Positions 10,131 through 19,836 of a stretch of DNA of 64,000 nt are shown here, in pieces (the stretch's first letter is position 1; the number at the start of each line of letters is the position of its first letter). The stretch is from Brevibacterium limosum. GTDB lineage: Bacteria > Actinomycetota > Actinomycetes > Actinomycetales > Brevibacteriaceae. The position numbers and the translations under genes are program-made. The notes beneath the pieces were generated by a model, which saw only the letters and a list, made by a program, of their open reading frames with translations, had not been told where the DNA came from and did no database searches. The stretch covers positions 1,550,001 through 1,614,000 of the forward strand of contig NZ_CP050154.1 in NCBI RefSeq assembly GCF_011617705.1. Direction: 5' to 3'.

Positions 10131-10357
10131 CACGTCGGCTTTGCGTCTATCGCTTGATGCGTCCCCTGGGCGAACGAGCCGCTGACCTGCGCAAACGCCG
10201 AGAATGGGGGACGCTGCCATCCGGTGGTGACCGACGAGGACCGACCAGTACCGATCGTTTCACCGGAGCTTGCGGCAGCGTCGAAGCCGAGCAAGCTCCA
10301 TTCCTTTAGCTCACCGCGCCCTCCTCCTCGCCGGTCCCGTCGTCGAAGACGTTTCAG

Positions 10358-11797
10358 GGGTCTTCTCAGATGACGGTGTAGGTCGGCCGGGCACGTCGGT
10401 CCGCAGATAGACGTCGAGGTCTCCCGACGACGGAGGTTCCTACGCCATCCATCCGAAAGACCTCGACGTGTCCGACGCTACCCCGCCGGCCGGCTTCGGC
10501 CGCCCTGAACAGACCGCCTTCGCTCGACTCGACGGCCTCGGTCAGAGCGTGACCGGGCAACGACTTGAACCGGACCGTGCGGCCCTCGCGTGCCGCGTGG
10601 TGGAACCAGATCAGTGGTGCCGACGGTGCGGCAGCGAAGGCGCTGCTCGTGACACCGTGATCCGGCGGTTGGCCCACGAGCCGCTGGTCTGGCGACCGAC
10701 CGTGCTGGCAGTTGTAGTGCGCCGCTACCGCTGTGCCGACTGCGGACATGTGTGGCGCCAAGACACCAGCGCCGCGGCGGAGCGACGCGCGAAGCTCTCG
10801 CGCACCGGGCTGCGGTGGGCGCTGGAAGGGAGCGTGGTCGCACACCTCACCGTCGCCCGTGTCGTCGAGGGACTCGGGGTCGCGTGGGACACCGCCACCA
10901 ACGCGGTCCCGGCTGAAGGCAAGCGGCTGCTGATCAACGACCCCACGCGGTTTGAGGGCGTGAAGGTCATTGGCGTCGATGAGCACGTCTGGCGCCACAC
11001 CAGGCGTGGCGACAAGTACGTCACCGTGATCATCAACCTCACCCCGGTCCGCGATGGCGCCGGCCCAGCAAGGCTGCTGGACATGGTCGAGGGCCGGTCG
11101 AAGGCGGCGTTCAAGACCTGGCTCGCCGACCGCGACGACGCCTTCCGTGACGCGGTCGAGGTGGTCGCGATGGACGGCTTCACCCGGTTCAAGACCGCCG
11201 CTGAAGAGGAGATCCCGGACGCGGTCACGGTGATGGATCCCTTCCACGTCGTACGCCTGGCCGGTGACGCCCTCGACAGGTGCCGGCGCCGGGTCCAACT
11301 CGCGATCCACGGGCACCGTGGGTTCAGGGACGACCCGCTCTACAAGTCGCGGCGCACGCTGCACACCGGCGCGGACCTGCTCACCGACAAGCAGAGCGAC
11401 AGGCTACGCGCGCTGTTCGTTGATGACGCTCACGTCGAGGTCGAGGCGGCCTGGGGTGTCTACTAGCGCATGATCGCCGCCTATCGCCACGAGGACCGGC
11501 AACGTGGCCGCGAGCTCATGGAGAAGCTGATCACCGACCTCAGCGCCGGCGTCCCCAAGGTGCTCACCGAGCTCACCACCCTGGGCCGGACCCTGAAGTA
11601 GGCGAGCCGCTGGCGTGCTCGCCTACTTCGAACGACCCGGCACCAGCAACGGGCCGACCGAGGCCCTCAACGGACGGCTCGAACACCTGCGCGGCTCCGC
11701 GCTCGGGTTCCGCAACCTGACCAACTACATCGCCCGAAGCCTGCTCGAGACCGGCGGCTTCAGACCCCAACTCCTACACCCCCGATTGGGATGAGCC
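10358..11797 (+). mobile_element. ISL3-family insertion sequence, inactivated
   Basis: A 1440-bp element. The left end (GGGTCTTCTCAGATGACGG) and the inverted right end (complement of 11773-11797) agree over about 25 bases with several mismatches and share GGTGTAGG. I see no target duplication in the flanks. The transposase is broken. A second fragment of the same left end is at 8083-8248. Confidence 0.8.
10468..11794 (+). pseudogene. ISL3-family transposase, broken by a nonsense codon and a frameshift
   Basis: From GTG 10468 the frame has a zinc-finger N-terminus (CRRCG and CADCG), then the DDE transposase domain with VIGVDEH and VAMDGFTRF. It stops at TAG 11464 after AAWGVY. In-frame sequence resumes at once (RMIAAYRHEDRQRGRELMEK), so the stop replaces one codon. 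A second break follows LGRTLK: one extra T at about 11599 creates TAG and shifts the frame, after which LAYFERPGTSNGPTEALNGR and FRNLTNYIARSLLETGG complete the protein to TGA 11792. The element cannot move unaided. Confidence 0.88.
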
Positions 11798-11897
11798 AGG
11801 AACCATCGAGTACAGCACGTTTCGACGACCACTAAATACCGCGCGCTACAACGCAGATATTGTGATTCCTAGACTTTGGGCGGGGCTAGTTGGAAAC

Positions 11898-14279
11898 CTA
11901 TCCCGAATAATCGGTCAATAGCGTTTGAGGATCCGACACCTCAAAGTCGTTCTCCCCGCTGCGGCGAACCCAGAGTCCATTGGCAGCTGTCAAGCGCAAT
12001 TCAGTGGTGCCGCCTGAAGAATTATTGTTGGAAGGAAGTTGAGCAGTTAAAATTTCTGAGTCTTCAGGGTCAACTCCGAAGAGAACCCGGTCACCCTGTC
12101 GCATCCGCTTAGTTACCAATTCAGAGAGCGCTCCGCTAAGGCTTGGTGCAAGTCGGTTCACGGCCTCGTCGAGAAATTCCCGTACTGGGCCGGATGAATA
12201 TTCCGAATTGATGGGATCGGAAGTAGAGTTTCCGTGGAAATGCCACCTCTGGACAGACTGTGCGAGTCCAGATTCATCAAACTTGATGCCATCTTCGAGC
12301 AAAGCAGCTTGACGACGGTCCACCGGCATGCCACCAAGTATCCTATGTTCATCGAGGCTCCCGTTGGCCTCCAATATCTTCCAGGCCAATGGAATGTTCT
12401 CCACAGACAACAAGAGAGTGAGGTCGGAAATCGTGGTGCTACAAGCCTCAGCCAAATCACCAATTGTGACCCACCGTGCGGACGGAATTTGCGATAAAGC
12501 TTCGTTGACTGGCAACCTATTTAAAGAAGTAGATTCTGATGTCTTCTGTTCAAGTGGAGGGATCCATAGTTTAGCAACTAGTTCGCTGATCTGAGTTCCA
12601 CGTTTAACTATTTCATTCCGCGTCCAGTGTTTTTCGATTGCAATTGATTTATTTAATTCAATATTACTCTTCTCAATGAGGAGTTTTTTCTTATCTTTAA
12701 AGGGTCTATTGCTGAGATGTGAATTGTATCCAGACAGCGTTAAATTTGCGAGCGTATGCACATATGTCGCATGCACAGCTTCCGGGGAGCTGAATGTTCC
12801 CAGATCGGTAGAGAGTTCAGTTATCCATTCTTGGGTCAAGTTCTGCGGCATGACGTGCTCAATAGTGGTTTTTTTCAGGCTCGCGGGTTCGTTTCCTGCT
12901 AGCTCTTCTTCCAGCCAGGAAAGAAGAGTCTTTCTCTGTCTGGCGGTACCGGATCTGTAGAAATTCACCGAGGTAACAGCTTCTGATACTGTTTCGTCGT
13001 TCGCGTAGTCTTTGTTGTCCCTTGAAAGATAATCTCGGAGGGAATGCTCTACGTTTTTGAAATCTATGGAGCTGTAGGCTCGCATAAGAATGCGTGATAA
13101 GGCGTTGTGAGGTGCTCTTACTAGCAATCGTCGTACGAGGAATGATTCAAGAACGGAAAGCGCGGAGGATGCTTGCGAGCTAGTTACATTTCCTTGTTGG
13201 CGTTGGCTCAATATTCCTAGAACGAGCGGATCGATTGATTCAATTCCAAAGTCGACAAGTCGCTGCAGGGCGCGCTGCAGCGATGGGTCAGTTTCTTTTC
13301 TCGGGTGACGCATTATCTCGAGAAGCTTAGAGAGGTCATTGAAGTACTTAACCTCCTCTCGCAGTTCTTCTGCGCTAAATGAATCCATTCTTTGGGATTG
13401 TTTTTTGAAAGTGTCGTCTTTTTTGACTTCGGTATTAACCCAGGTGTGTTCTAGCCAGAAGAGGTGCGCAAGATCAGCACGTGAAAGACGATCTTGCATG
13501 GGGCGCCAGTACTGATCGTAAGTGGCTTCTGAAAGATTTTTAAGCCGGGAGAAGAAGAAATTGCGGAGTAGGTCGCCCTGCGTGAGTTTTAGGCCGGTAT
13601 TATTAAGAGATTCGAAGATGCTGTAAACGTTGTCGCCAGCCTCGGCCACAATTGTTACGAATCTCAATCCATTTAGCGTGGCATCTTGTATTTGATCGAG
13701 ATGTGATTTGTTTAGATTCCCTACAGCCTTAAGCAGTTCGGATCTGAAATACTTATATGCCTCTATAAGGTTGCTAGTTTCGGAGGTGCTTGGGTTTCCG
13801 TCAATTATTTCGACGAAAATCTCCCGGTCGGCCTGTGTCGGCCAAAGGCGAAATCTTTCAGGGTGGGTGGTCTTATGCCTGTGGACTAGAACGTTTTCTT
13901 CGATCTCTGCAGCGTCACTGGCATCAGGGAAGTTTTCTTTATATACATCCCTCATTGCTGCCAGTAGCATGGTGAGTGTTGTAAGACGCTGTTGTCCGTC
14001 AACTACTAAATAGGTGCGATCGCTTGGCATCTGGTGTCCACTATCAAGGACTAACGTGCCAAGGAAGTGTTCAGCTGTCGGGTCCGTCGATTTGGATTCT
14101 GCTAGGTCCTTGATATCTTCCCAGAGCTTTTCGAACTGGGCTCTCTTCCAGTCGTAGGTTCTCTGATAGAGAGGAATCTCGTATCTTGTGGCACTGCTTC
14201 CGAGAACTCCCTGCAGTATGTCTTTGAGAACTTGCACGCTCGACCTCTTCGTTGCTGGTGGAAAGCTTGAGTTGCTCAT
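11898..14279 (-). CDS. DUF262/DUF1524 (GmrSD-like) protein with C-terminal alkyltransferase-like domain
   Basis: A 793-aa protein. Residues 13-250 form a DUF262 (GmrS/ParB-like) NTPase domain with IPLYQRTYDW (35-44), VDGQQRLTTL (93-102) and FESLNNTGLKLTQGDLLRN (222-240). Residues about 430-570 form a DUF1524 His-Me nuclease domain with IEHVMPQN (473-480) and a later Asn/Arg-rich segment. Residues about 588-680 read like the Ada/MGMT DNA-binding fold (VTIGDLAEAC, then NIPLAWKILEANGSL, GG, RRQAALLEDG), but the reactive PCHR site is replaced by PLAWK, as in non-catalytic alkyltransferase-like proteins. The tail (715-793) is unassigned. This architecture suggests a type IV restriction or antiphage enzyme that reads modified DNA. 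The ATG at 14279 is chosen from family alignment; its RBS is weak, and an open frame runs back to 14489. The DNA is AT-rich and probably transferred. Confidence 0.8.
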   Translation of the reverse strand: MSNSSFPPATKRSSVQVLKDILQGVLGSSATRYEIPLYQRTYDWKRAQFEKLWEDIKDLAESKSTDPTAEHFLGTLVLDSGHQMPSDRTYLVVDGQQRLTTLTMLLAAMRDVYKENFPDASDAAEIEENVLVHRHKTTHPERFRLWPTQADREIFVEIIDGNPSTSETSNLIEAYKYFRSELLKAVGNLNKSHLDQIQDATLNGLRFVTIVAEAGDNVYSIFESLNNTGLKLTQGDLLRNFFFSRLKNLSEATYDQYWRPMQDRLSRADLAHLFWLEHTWVNTEVKKDDTFKKQSQRMDSFSAEELREEVKYFNDLSKLLEIMRHPRKETDPSLQRALQRLVDFGIESIDPLVLGILSQRQQGNVTSSQASSALSVLESFLVRRLLVRAPHNALSRILMRAYSSIDFKNVEHSLRDYLSRDNKDYANDETVSEAVTSVNFYRSGTARQRKTLLSWLEEELAGNEPASLKKTTIEHVMPQNLTQEWITELSTDLGTFSSPEAVHATYVHTLANLTLSGYNSHLSNRPFKDKKKLLIEKSNIELNKSIAIEKHWTRNEIVKRGTQISELVAKLWIPPLEQKTSESTSLNRLPVNEALSQIPSARWVTIGDLAEACSTTISDLTLLLSVENIPLAWKILEANGSLDEHRILGGMPVDRRQAALLEDGIKFDESGLAQSVQRWHFHGNSTSDPINSEYSSGPVREFLDEAVNRLAPSLSGALSELVTKRMRQGDRVLFGVDPEDSEILTAQLPSNNNSSGGTTELRLTAANGLWVRRSGENDFEVSDPQTLLTDYSG

Positions 14280-14475
14280 TGGAGCACTTGGAGGTAAGTC
14301 TAGCTCGTGAGAGATCGTTTGGAGTGTCTCATAGCTTTGCTGGCAAGCGGTTAAGAGGGAGGTTGTTGGTTGCGCGCGGGATGTATTCGGTTCGATAGGC
14401 GACGGCGGTGGACCGGTGCCGATCGTCCTGTTTGGCAATAACATCCGATCCCAGGCGCGCTCGACGTGGCTCTTG

Positions 14476-15171
14476 TTATTCGTCAGCAATCATCCACTCG
14501 ACGATCGCAGCCACGTGAGCGTCTACGGAGTCGATGGCGGGCAGGGGAGCGGTCTCCGGTGGGACTAGCAGGCCGATCTCCGTGCACGACAGGGCCACAG
14601 CGTCAGCGCCACGAGCCTTGAGGTCGTTCATGATTTCGACGTAGCGGGCTCGGGAGGCATCGGTAAACTTCCCTTGGGTGAGTTCATCCCAGATGATCTG
14701 ATCGACCTCGAGGCACGTTGCCTCATCCGGTACCACAGTCTTGATGCCCTGTGCTTCGAGCCGGCCGGTGTAGAAGTCTTCGAGCATCGTCCATCGGGTG
14801 CCCAAAACCGCCAGCGTCGAAAAGCCCTGGCGCTTCGCCATAGTCGCGATCGAATCGACCATGTGAATGAGAGGCGCATCGACTGAGGCCACGATCGCCG
14901 GGGCGCACTTATGCATGAGATTGGTGGCAATCGCGACAGCTTCGGCGCCGCCATCGACTAAACGCTGCGCCGTCGCCGTCAGGGATGCGTCATTACCTGC
15001 CCAATCGTTGGCCTCCTGCAGCTCCCGGATGTCCGCGAAGTCGCACGAGTCGAGGAGGATCTGCGCGGAATGATGACCGCCGAGCTGCTTGGCCACTGCA
15101 TCGTTGACCTTCGTGTAGTACTCGATGCTCGAATGCCAGCTCATTCCACCCAGCAGACCGATCCTGCGCAT
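14476..15171 (-). CDS. Aspartate/glutamate racemase family protein (YgeA-like)
   Basis: A 231-aa PLP-independent racemase. It opens with MRRIGLLGGMSWHSSIEYY, the aspartate racemase signature. The first active-site position is Thr in AIATNLMHK and the second is Cys in ALSCTEIGLL. This Thr/Cys pair, instead of Cys/Cys, is known from E. coli YgeA, a broad-range amino-acid racemase of low activity. The ATG at 15171 has GAGGAG-like sequence upstream on the minus strand; an upstream ATG at 15270 would add 33 unrelated residues and run into the LysR promoter. It is divergent from the LysR-type gene. Confidence 0.85.
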   Translation of the reverse strand: MRRIGLLGGMSWHSSIEYYTKVNDAVAKQLGGHHSAQILLDSCDFADIRELQEANDWAGNDASLTATAQRLVDGGAEAVAIATNLMHKCAPAIVASVDAPLIHMVDSIATMAKRQGFSTLAVLGTRWTMLEDFYTGRLEAQGIKTVVPDEATCLEVDQIIWDELTQGKFTDASRARYVEIMNDLKARGADAVALSCTEIGLLVPPETAPLPAIDSVDAHVAAIVEWMIADE

Positions 15172-15281
15172 ACTCCCACTCCTCAAATCAGCACTTAAGT
15201 CACGACGATTACTTCCAGTGTGGTGCGCATCATCCACCTCCGGTAGACCCAGATCGCTCTGCTCTGACATAAGCTGGACTT

Positions 15282-16313
15282 ATGGCTAAGGTCTTCGAAC
15301 AGGCTCTCGACCTCGGCGAGCCCAAACGCCTCCTGATCTTCGGCGCCATCGCCGAGGCAGGCAGCATCGGTGCCGCAGCCCGCGAACTCGGCTGGTCCCA
15401 ACCAGCACTGTCCCAACACATGAATGCGCTGGAAAAGGACCTCGACGTCACCCTCTTCGATCGCACCCCACGCGGCATCCGACTCACCACTGCCGGCCAA
15501 CTCGCCCGCATCCGCGCCAACGAGGTGGCCACCTCGGTGACGGGACTGCGCAACGACCTTGCGAAAGCCTTCGGCCTCGGCGGACGCAATGTCCGCCTCG
15601 CCGGATTCCCCAGCTTCGTCATCGGTCCACTGGCCGCAGCACTCGGCAGACTCGAAGCAAACGCGGGCACACAGGCTGACTCACCGCTTCACCACTCCTA
15701 CGAAGTCTCCGAGGCCGAACCGCCCGAAGCACTGCGGATGCTCGACGACGGTGCCATCGACATTGCCTTCCTCTTTCATCACGAAGACGAAGCCCCGCCC
15801 GAGCTGGCCGGACACATGACGGTTGACCTCGGCGCCGATCACCTCGACTTGCTCGTGCCCGAACGCTGGAACCGTGCCGGGCAGATCCAGCACCTCAACG
15901 ATGTTGCCGAACTGCCGTGGATCATGGGATGCGTGCGGTGCCGATCTACTGCCGAACGCCTCTGCCGCACCGCTGGTTTCGAGCCCCGGACCCGGCACAT
16001 CACCGATAACCCGGGCGCCATCCAGTCCCTCGTCTCCAATGGGCTCGGCGTCGCGCTGCTGCCTCGCAGCGCCCGCCGCTATTCCCAAATCCCCGGTATC
16101 GACCCCATCGCCCTCGCCGAGGCCGGCGCGCGTCGAGTCACTGCGATGATCCCCGACGGGCTGGCAGACGCCTCCGAAGTCGTCGACCTGATCGATGCGT
16201 TGCGAGCTTCCGACGTCACCGGCGGTGGGGCAGGCGCGGATGGCATCGTCCCAGCCGTAAACAGTGCAGGCGCCACCGGCACCTTGACCGACGACTACAG
16301 TGACTCCCGATGA
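15282..16313 (+). CDS. LysR-family transcriptional regulator
   Basis: A 343-aa regulator with an N-terminal winged helix (about 14-75, GSIGAAARELGWSQPALSQHMNAL interrupted only by family variation) and a periplasmic-binding-like effector domain (about 100-300). It is divergent from the racemase and overlaps the TRAP small permease start by four bases (ATGA), so it is co-transcribed with the transporter. It likely controls both arms in response to the imported acid. The last 30 residues are low-complexity Gly/Ala and may be dispensable. Confidence 0.85.
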   Translation: MAKVFEQALDLGEPKRLLIFGAIAEAGSIGAAARELGWSQPALSQHMNALEKDLDVTLFDRTPRGIRLTTAGQLARIRANEVATSVTGLRNDLAKAFGLGGRNVRLAGFPSFVIGPLAAALGRLEANAGTQADSPLHHSYEVSEAEPPEALRMLDDGAIDIAFLFHHEDEAPPELAGHMTVDLGADHLDLLVPERWNRAGQIQHLNDVAELPWIMGCVRCRSTAERLCRTAGFEPRTRHITDNPGAIQSLVSNGLGVALLPRSARRYSQIPGIDPIALAEAGARRVTAMIPDGLADASEVVDLIDALRASDVTGGGAGADGIVPAVNSAGATGTLTDDYSDSR

Positions 16314-16816
16314 GCACGTTCACCAAAGTCCTCGACAAATGGCTGACGGTCACCACGGCTACGGCGATCATCGTGATGATGCTCCACATCGTCACCCACG
16401 CCTTGGCCAGGTCGATCTTCCACGCCCCGCTCTACGGCACCAACGAGATCGTCGAATACTGGTACCTGCCCATTGTGGCCCTCCTAGGCATCCCCGCTGC
16501 TCAGCTGCAGAAGGAACACATCACCGTCACCATGGCCATCGAGAGGGCGAAACCTGCCACTGCCGCAGTGTTCACGGTCTTCGCCTGCCTCCTCGGCGCG
16601 CTCGTCTCGATCGCCTTCGCATGGTTCGGGCTGACGAAGGCGCTGGAGTACACGGCGATCGGTTCGACCGCTGACGTCTCCGCCGTCATCACCTGGCCCG
16701 TGTATTACCTCGTCCCGATTGTGTTCGTGCTCCTCGCGGTGCTCTATGTCCTTGACGCCGTCGCCATCCTTCGACGCAGCAACACACACGGCCACAAAGC
16801 AGGGGAGGAGCAGTGA
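16310..16816 (+). CDS. TRAP transporter small permease (DctQ-like)
   Basis: A 168-aa membrane protein with four predicted helices (about 14-33, 46-66, 87-110, 130-152), the standard DctQ topology. It pairs with the large permease and the extracytoplasmic binding protein to import organic acids with a sodium gradient. The ATG overlaps the LysR stop, and the stop overlaps the GTG of the large permease, so translation is coupled in both directions. Confidence 0.85.
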   Translation: MSTFTKVLDKWLTVTTATAIIVMMLHIVTHALARSIFHAPLYGTNEIVEYWYLPIVALLGIPAAQLQKEHITVTMAIERAKPATAAVFTVFACLLGALVSIAFAWFGLTKALEYTAIGSTADVSAVITWPVYYLVPIVFVLLAVLYVLDAVAILRRSNTHGHKAGEEQ

Positions 16817-18417
16817 ACGCGAACACCGACTTCACCGGCGCACCCTTGCCGCCGGAAGATGCGAACACCGCGAATATCATCGGCACGACCACCCAGAAAC
16901 CCACCACGGCTCTCTTCCCGAATGGCTCCCGCCGCGAACGCCCCGGCGCCCTGGCCTTGACCGTCGGGTTCGGACTTGTCGCCGTCTGCCTCATCGGCCT
17001 CTTCACCAGCCCAAGTGCCGCCATCGGGGGAGCCTGGTGCATCGGGATGATGCTCGTCCTCCTCTTCCTCTCTGTCCCAGTGGCCATTGCACTTTCCGTG
17101 CCGTCGATCATCGGCGTCTACGCCGTATCCGGCATCCCGGCGACGATGAACATCCTCTCCACCGCACCGTTCAGCGCCGTCTCGGACTGGTCGATGAGCG
17201 TGCTTCCCATGTTCATCTTCATGGGCATGCTGCTCACTCAATCCGGTCTCTCCGGCAAGGTCTACCGCGTCGCCGACCACTGGTTCAGCTGGCTGCCCGG
17301 AGGGATCGGCATCGGCACCACCTTCGCCGGTGCAGGACTGTCGGCTGTGACCGGCTCGACCATCGGTATGACCTACGCCCTCGGCCGAGCCGGCATCCCC
17401 GAAATGCTCAAAGCCGGCTACGACCGCCGCATGGCCGTCGGCACGATCATGGTCTCCGGCATGACCGGCAATCTCATCCCACCTTCGATCCTCATGGTCG
17501 TCTACGCCGGCATCGCCTCCGTCCCCGTCGGTCCCGCGCTCATGGCCGGAGCCGTCCCCGGAATCCTGCTCGCGGTGTGCTTCGGCGCCTTCATCTTCGC
17601 CATCGGCGTCGCCTCACCGAAACTCGTCGGCCGCGGCCAGAACGCCCAGAACACAACAGACACAGCAGATACACCAAGCTCCACCCGCCCCACGACCACC
17701 TGGCGCGACCGCCTCACCTCCCTGACCGGCGTCTGGGGCTTCGCGATCATCCTCGTCGTGCTCTTCGGCGGCATGTTCTCAGGCATCTTCACCCCCACCG
17801 AGGCAGGAGCCGCCGCCGCGCTCTGCTCACTCCTGCTGTGCGTGTGGGAGAAACGGGGCGAACAACCGTGGCGGAAGGTCGCGGATTCGGCCATGGATAC
17901 GGTGGCGGCCACCTCGGCGATCTTCTTCATCATGATCGGCGCGACCATGCTCACCAGTCTGCTCGCCATCACCGGACTCGCCCCCATCCTCACCAGCTTC
18001 ATCACGGACCTCGGACTGTCGCGGATCGGATTCCTGCTCGTCCTCATCGTCCTCTACATCGTCATGGGCATGTTCTTCGACACCCTGTCGATGATGCTGC
18101 TGACCATCCCGATCCTCCTGCCCACCCTCGAAACGATGGGGGTGAGCTCGCTGTGGTTCGGAGTCTTCGTCGTCCTCCTCGGCGAGTTCGCCATGGTCAC
18201 CCCGCCGGTGGGAATCATCCCCTACATCGTCCACTCGATCGCGAAGAACCCCGAGGTCAACCTCGGTGTCACGGTCACGCTGCGCGATATCTTCACCTCC
18301 CTGTTGTGGTTCCTGCCCGTCGTCGTCATCTTCCTCATCCTCATGGTCACGGTGCCCGGAATGACCGAATGGCTGCCCGACCTCATCAGCCGCACCAGCG
18401 GGGGAATGTCCGGATAA
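16813..18417 (+). CDS. TRAP transporter large permease (DctM-like)
   Basis: A 534-aa integral membrane protein with about 12-13 hydrophobic helices. The sequence shows the DctM hallmarks: SVLPMFIFMGMLLTQSG, AGLSAVTGSTIGMTYALG, GNLIPPSILMVVYAG and FTPTEAGAAAALCSLLL. About 100 residues of extra N-terminal sequence, mostly hydrophilic up to 55, precede the core, and a hydrophilic loop rich in Thr/Asn lies near 280. Start is GTG at 16813, overlapping dctQ. Confidence 0.88.
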   Translation: MNANTDFTGAPLPPEDANTANIIGTTTQKPTTALFPNGSRRERPGALALTVGFGLVAVCLIGLFTSPSAAIGGAWCIGMMLVLLFLSVPVAIALSVPSIIGVYAVSGIPATMNILSTAPFSAVSDWSMSVLPMFIFMGMLLTQSGLSGKVYRVADHWFSWLPGGIGIGTTFAGAGLSAVTGSTIGMTYALGRAGIPEMLKAGYDRRMAVGTIMVSGMTGNLIPPSILMVVYAGIASVPVGPALMAGAVPGILLAVCFGAFIFAIGVASPKLVGRGQNAQNTTDTADTPSSTRPTTTWRDRLTSLTGVWGFAIILVVLFGGMFSGIFTPTEAGAAAALCSLLLCVWEKRGEQPWRKVADSAMDTVAATSAIFFIMIGATMLTSLLAITGLAPILTSFITDLGLSRIGFLLVLIVLYIVMGMFFDTLSMMLLTIPILLPTLETMGVSSLWFGVFVVLLGEFAMVTPPVGIIPYIVHSIAKNPEVNLGVTVTLRDIFTSLLWFLPVVVIFLILMVTVPGMTEWLPDLISRTSGGMSG

Positions 18418-18558
18418 CCCTCGCCGAGGCGGCCCTGCCCAACCGTGCACTGCACCGTTTGGGTGGCTGCCGCAGGGTGTGAGCGGACTCATGGTTAGGG
18501 TGACCTCATTCAGGCATAAGATTGGAGGGAATTCTCAGCCTTCGCTCAAAGGAGTCCC

Positions 18559-19836
18559 ATGAAGCGCATCCGCACGGCAACACGCCCCGCCAAGGCCATT
18601 GCGGCGGTCGCATCGCTGGCACTATTGGCCGGTTGCGCCGGATCTGTCGGCGGCGACGGGTCAGGTTCGGGGGACTCCGCGGGAGAGGGCTTCGCCCATG
18701 ACGCCTCCCAGGACGAGATCGATGAGGCTCTGGCCGACCTTGACCCGGTGACGATCAAATTCCAGCCCTCGGCGATGTCGGAGAAGTCGATCCTCGCGCC
18801 GAACGGACTCGATGTGAAGGAGGCGATCGAGGAACGCTCGGGCGGCAAGATCACCGTCGACATCGTATGGGGCCAGGCGATCGCCAGCTACGCCGACGTC
18901 GATGACGCTCTGGCTGATGGGCGAGTCGACCTCGCGTTCACCCTGCCGTCGTACACCCCGGCCGAGTACCCGGCCTTCGACGCGATCGGCACGGCCATGT
19001 CGACGCTGCCGTCCTCGCCGGTGGCCAGTGATCTGGCGGCGAACGCTGCTGGGGTCCAGGCGGCGTGGGAGACGCCCGAGGTGCTTGAGGAGTTCGAGAA
19101 GAAGAACCTCGTTCCACTCATTCCGATGCTCGCCGCGGGTGGGTATTCGACGATGTGTTCGAAGCCGATGACCTCGCTCGATGACTGGAAGGGCAAGCAG
19201 GTGCGCGTCGGTTCGGCCGCGGCGGGCAAGCAGGTGACCGATCTGGGTGCGACTCCGGTGTCGCTGTCGTTCCCGGAGACCTATGAGGCGCTGCAGCGCG
19301 GAACCGTTGATTGCGATCTCGGTCAGTTGGCACCGAACGTGGAGGCTGGCACTTTTGAGGTGGCCCCGAATATCGGTGTGGCCTCGGACGCGGGAATTGC
19401 TCGGTCGGCCGGTGCGATCACCGCGGGCAAGAAGTATTCGGAGCTGCCGGTCGCCTACCAGCAGGTCATCTTCGATTCGATGTCGACGACGTTTAGCACG
19501 ATGATGGAGGTCGTCATCGGAGCCAAGGCTCAGGCCGTTGAGCAGGCGAAGGACAACGACGGTTCAGTTAAGCCGTTTGATGATGACGTGCAGAAACAGC
19601 TGGCGAAGTACGCGAAGACCCTGTCGGACAAGACCGCTGAAAAGGCGGACGTCACCGATGCACCGAAGACACTGAACGATGCTGGAACTCAGTGGGCGAA
19701 GTCCGTGTCCGAACTCGGCTATGACGACAAGGGCGACTTCGCCTCACTCGACGAGTGGTATCCGGAGGACGCGAACTACGACAAGCTTGGCGACGAGCTG
19801 TTCCAGAAGGTCATGAGCGAACACCGGCCGGAGTGA
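18559..19836 (+). CDS. TRAP transporter solute-binding lipoprotein (DctP-like)
   Basis: A 425-aa secreted lipoprotein. A positively charged N-terminus and hydrophobic stretch end in the lipobox LLAGC (Cys near 27), followed by a Gly/Ser linker. The mature part has DctP features: KITVDIVWGQAIASYADVDDAL, then GKQVRVGSAAAGKQVTDLG, which carries the conserved carboxylate-binding Arg of the family. AAAGGAG 5 bases before the ATG gives a strong RBS. The 141-bp gap after the permease suggests an extra promoter, common where binding protein is needed in excess. The substrate may be a dicarboxylate or acidic amino acid given the racemase, but this is inference. Confidence 0.85.
   Translation: MKRIRTATRPAKAIAAVASLALLAGCAGSVGGDGSGSGDSAGEGFAHDASQDEIDEALADLDPVTIKFQPSAMSEKSILAPNGLDVKEAIEERSGGKITVDIVWGQAIASYADVDDALADGRVDLAFTLPSYTPAEYPAFDAIGTAMSTLPSSPVASDLAANAAGVQAAWETPEVLEEFEKKNLVPLIPMLAAGGYSTMCSKPMTSLDDWKGKQVRVGSAAAGKQVTDLGATPVSLSFPETYEALQRGTVDCDLGQLAPNVEAGTFEVAPNIGVASDAGIARSAGAITAGKKYSELPVAYQQVIFDSMSTTFSTMMEVVIGAKAQAVEQAKDNDGSVKPFDDDVQKQLAKYAKTLSDKTAEKADVTDAPKTLNDAGTQWAKSVSELGYDDKGDFASLDEWYPEDANYDKLGDELFQKVMSEHRPE

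Larger units (their letters stand above)
9838..10357. other. Non-coding junction region with tRNA scar and terminator
   Basis: No gene is convincing in these 520 bases. They hold a strong terminator (10052-10091), a tRNA 3'-end fragment (10098-10130) and the left flank of the ISL3 element. The arrangement marks a junction between separate insertions. Confidence 0.6.
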
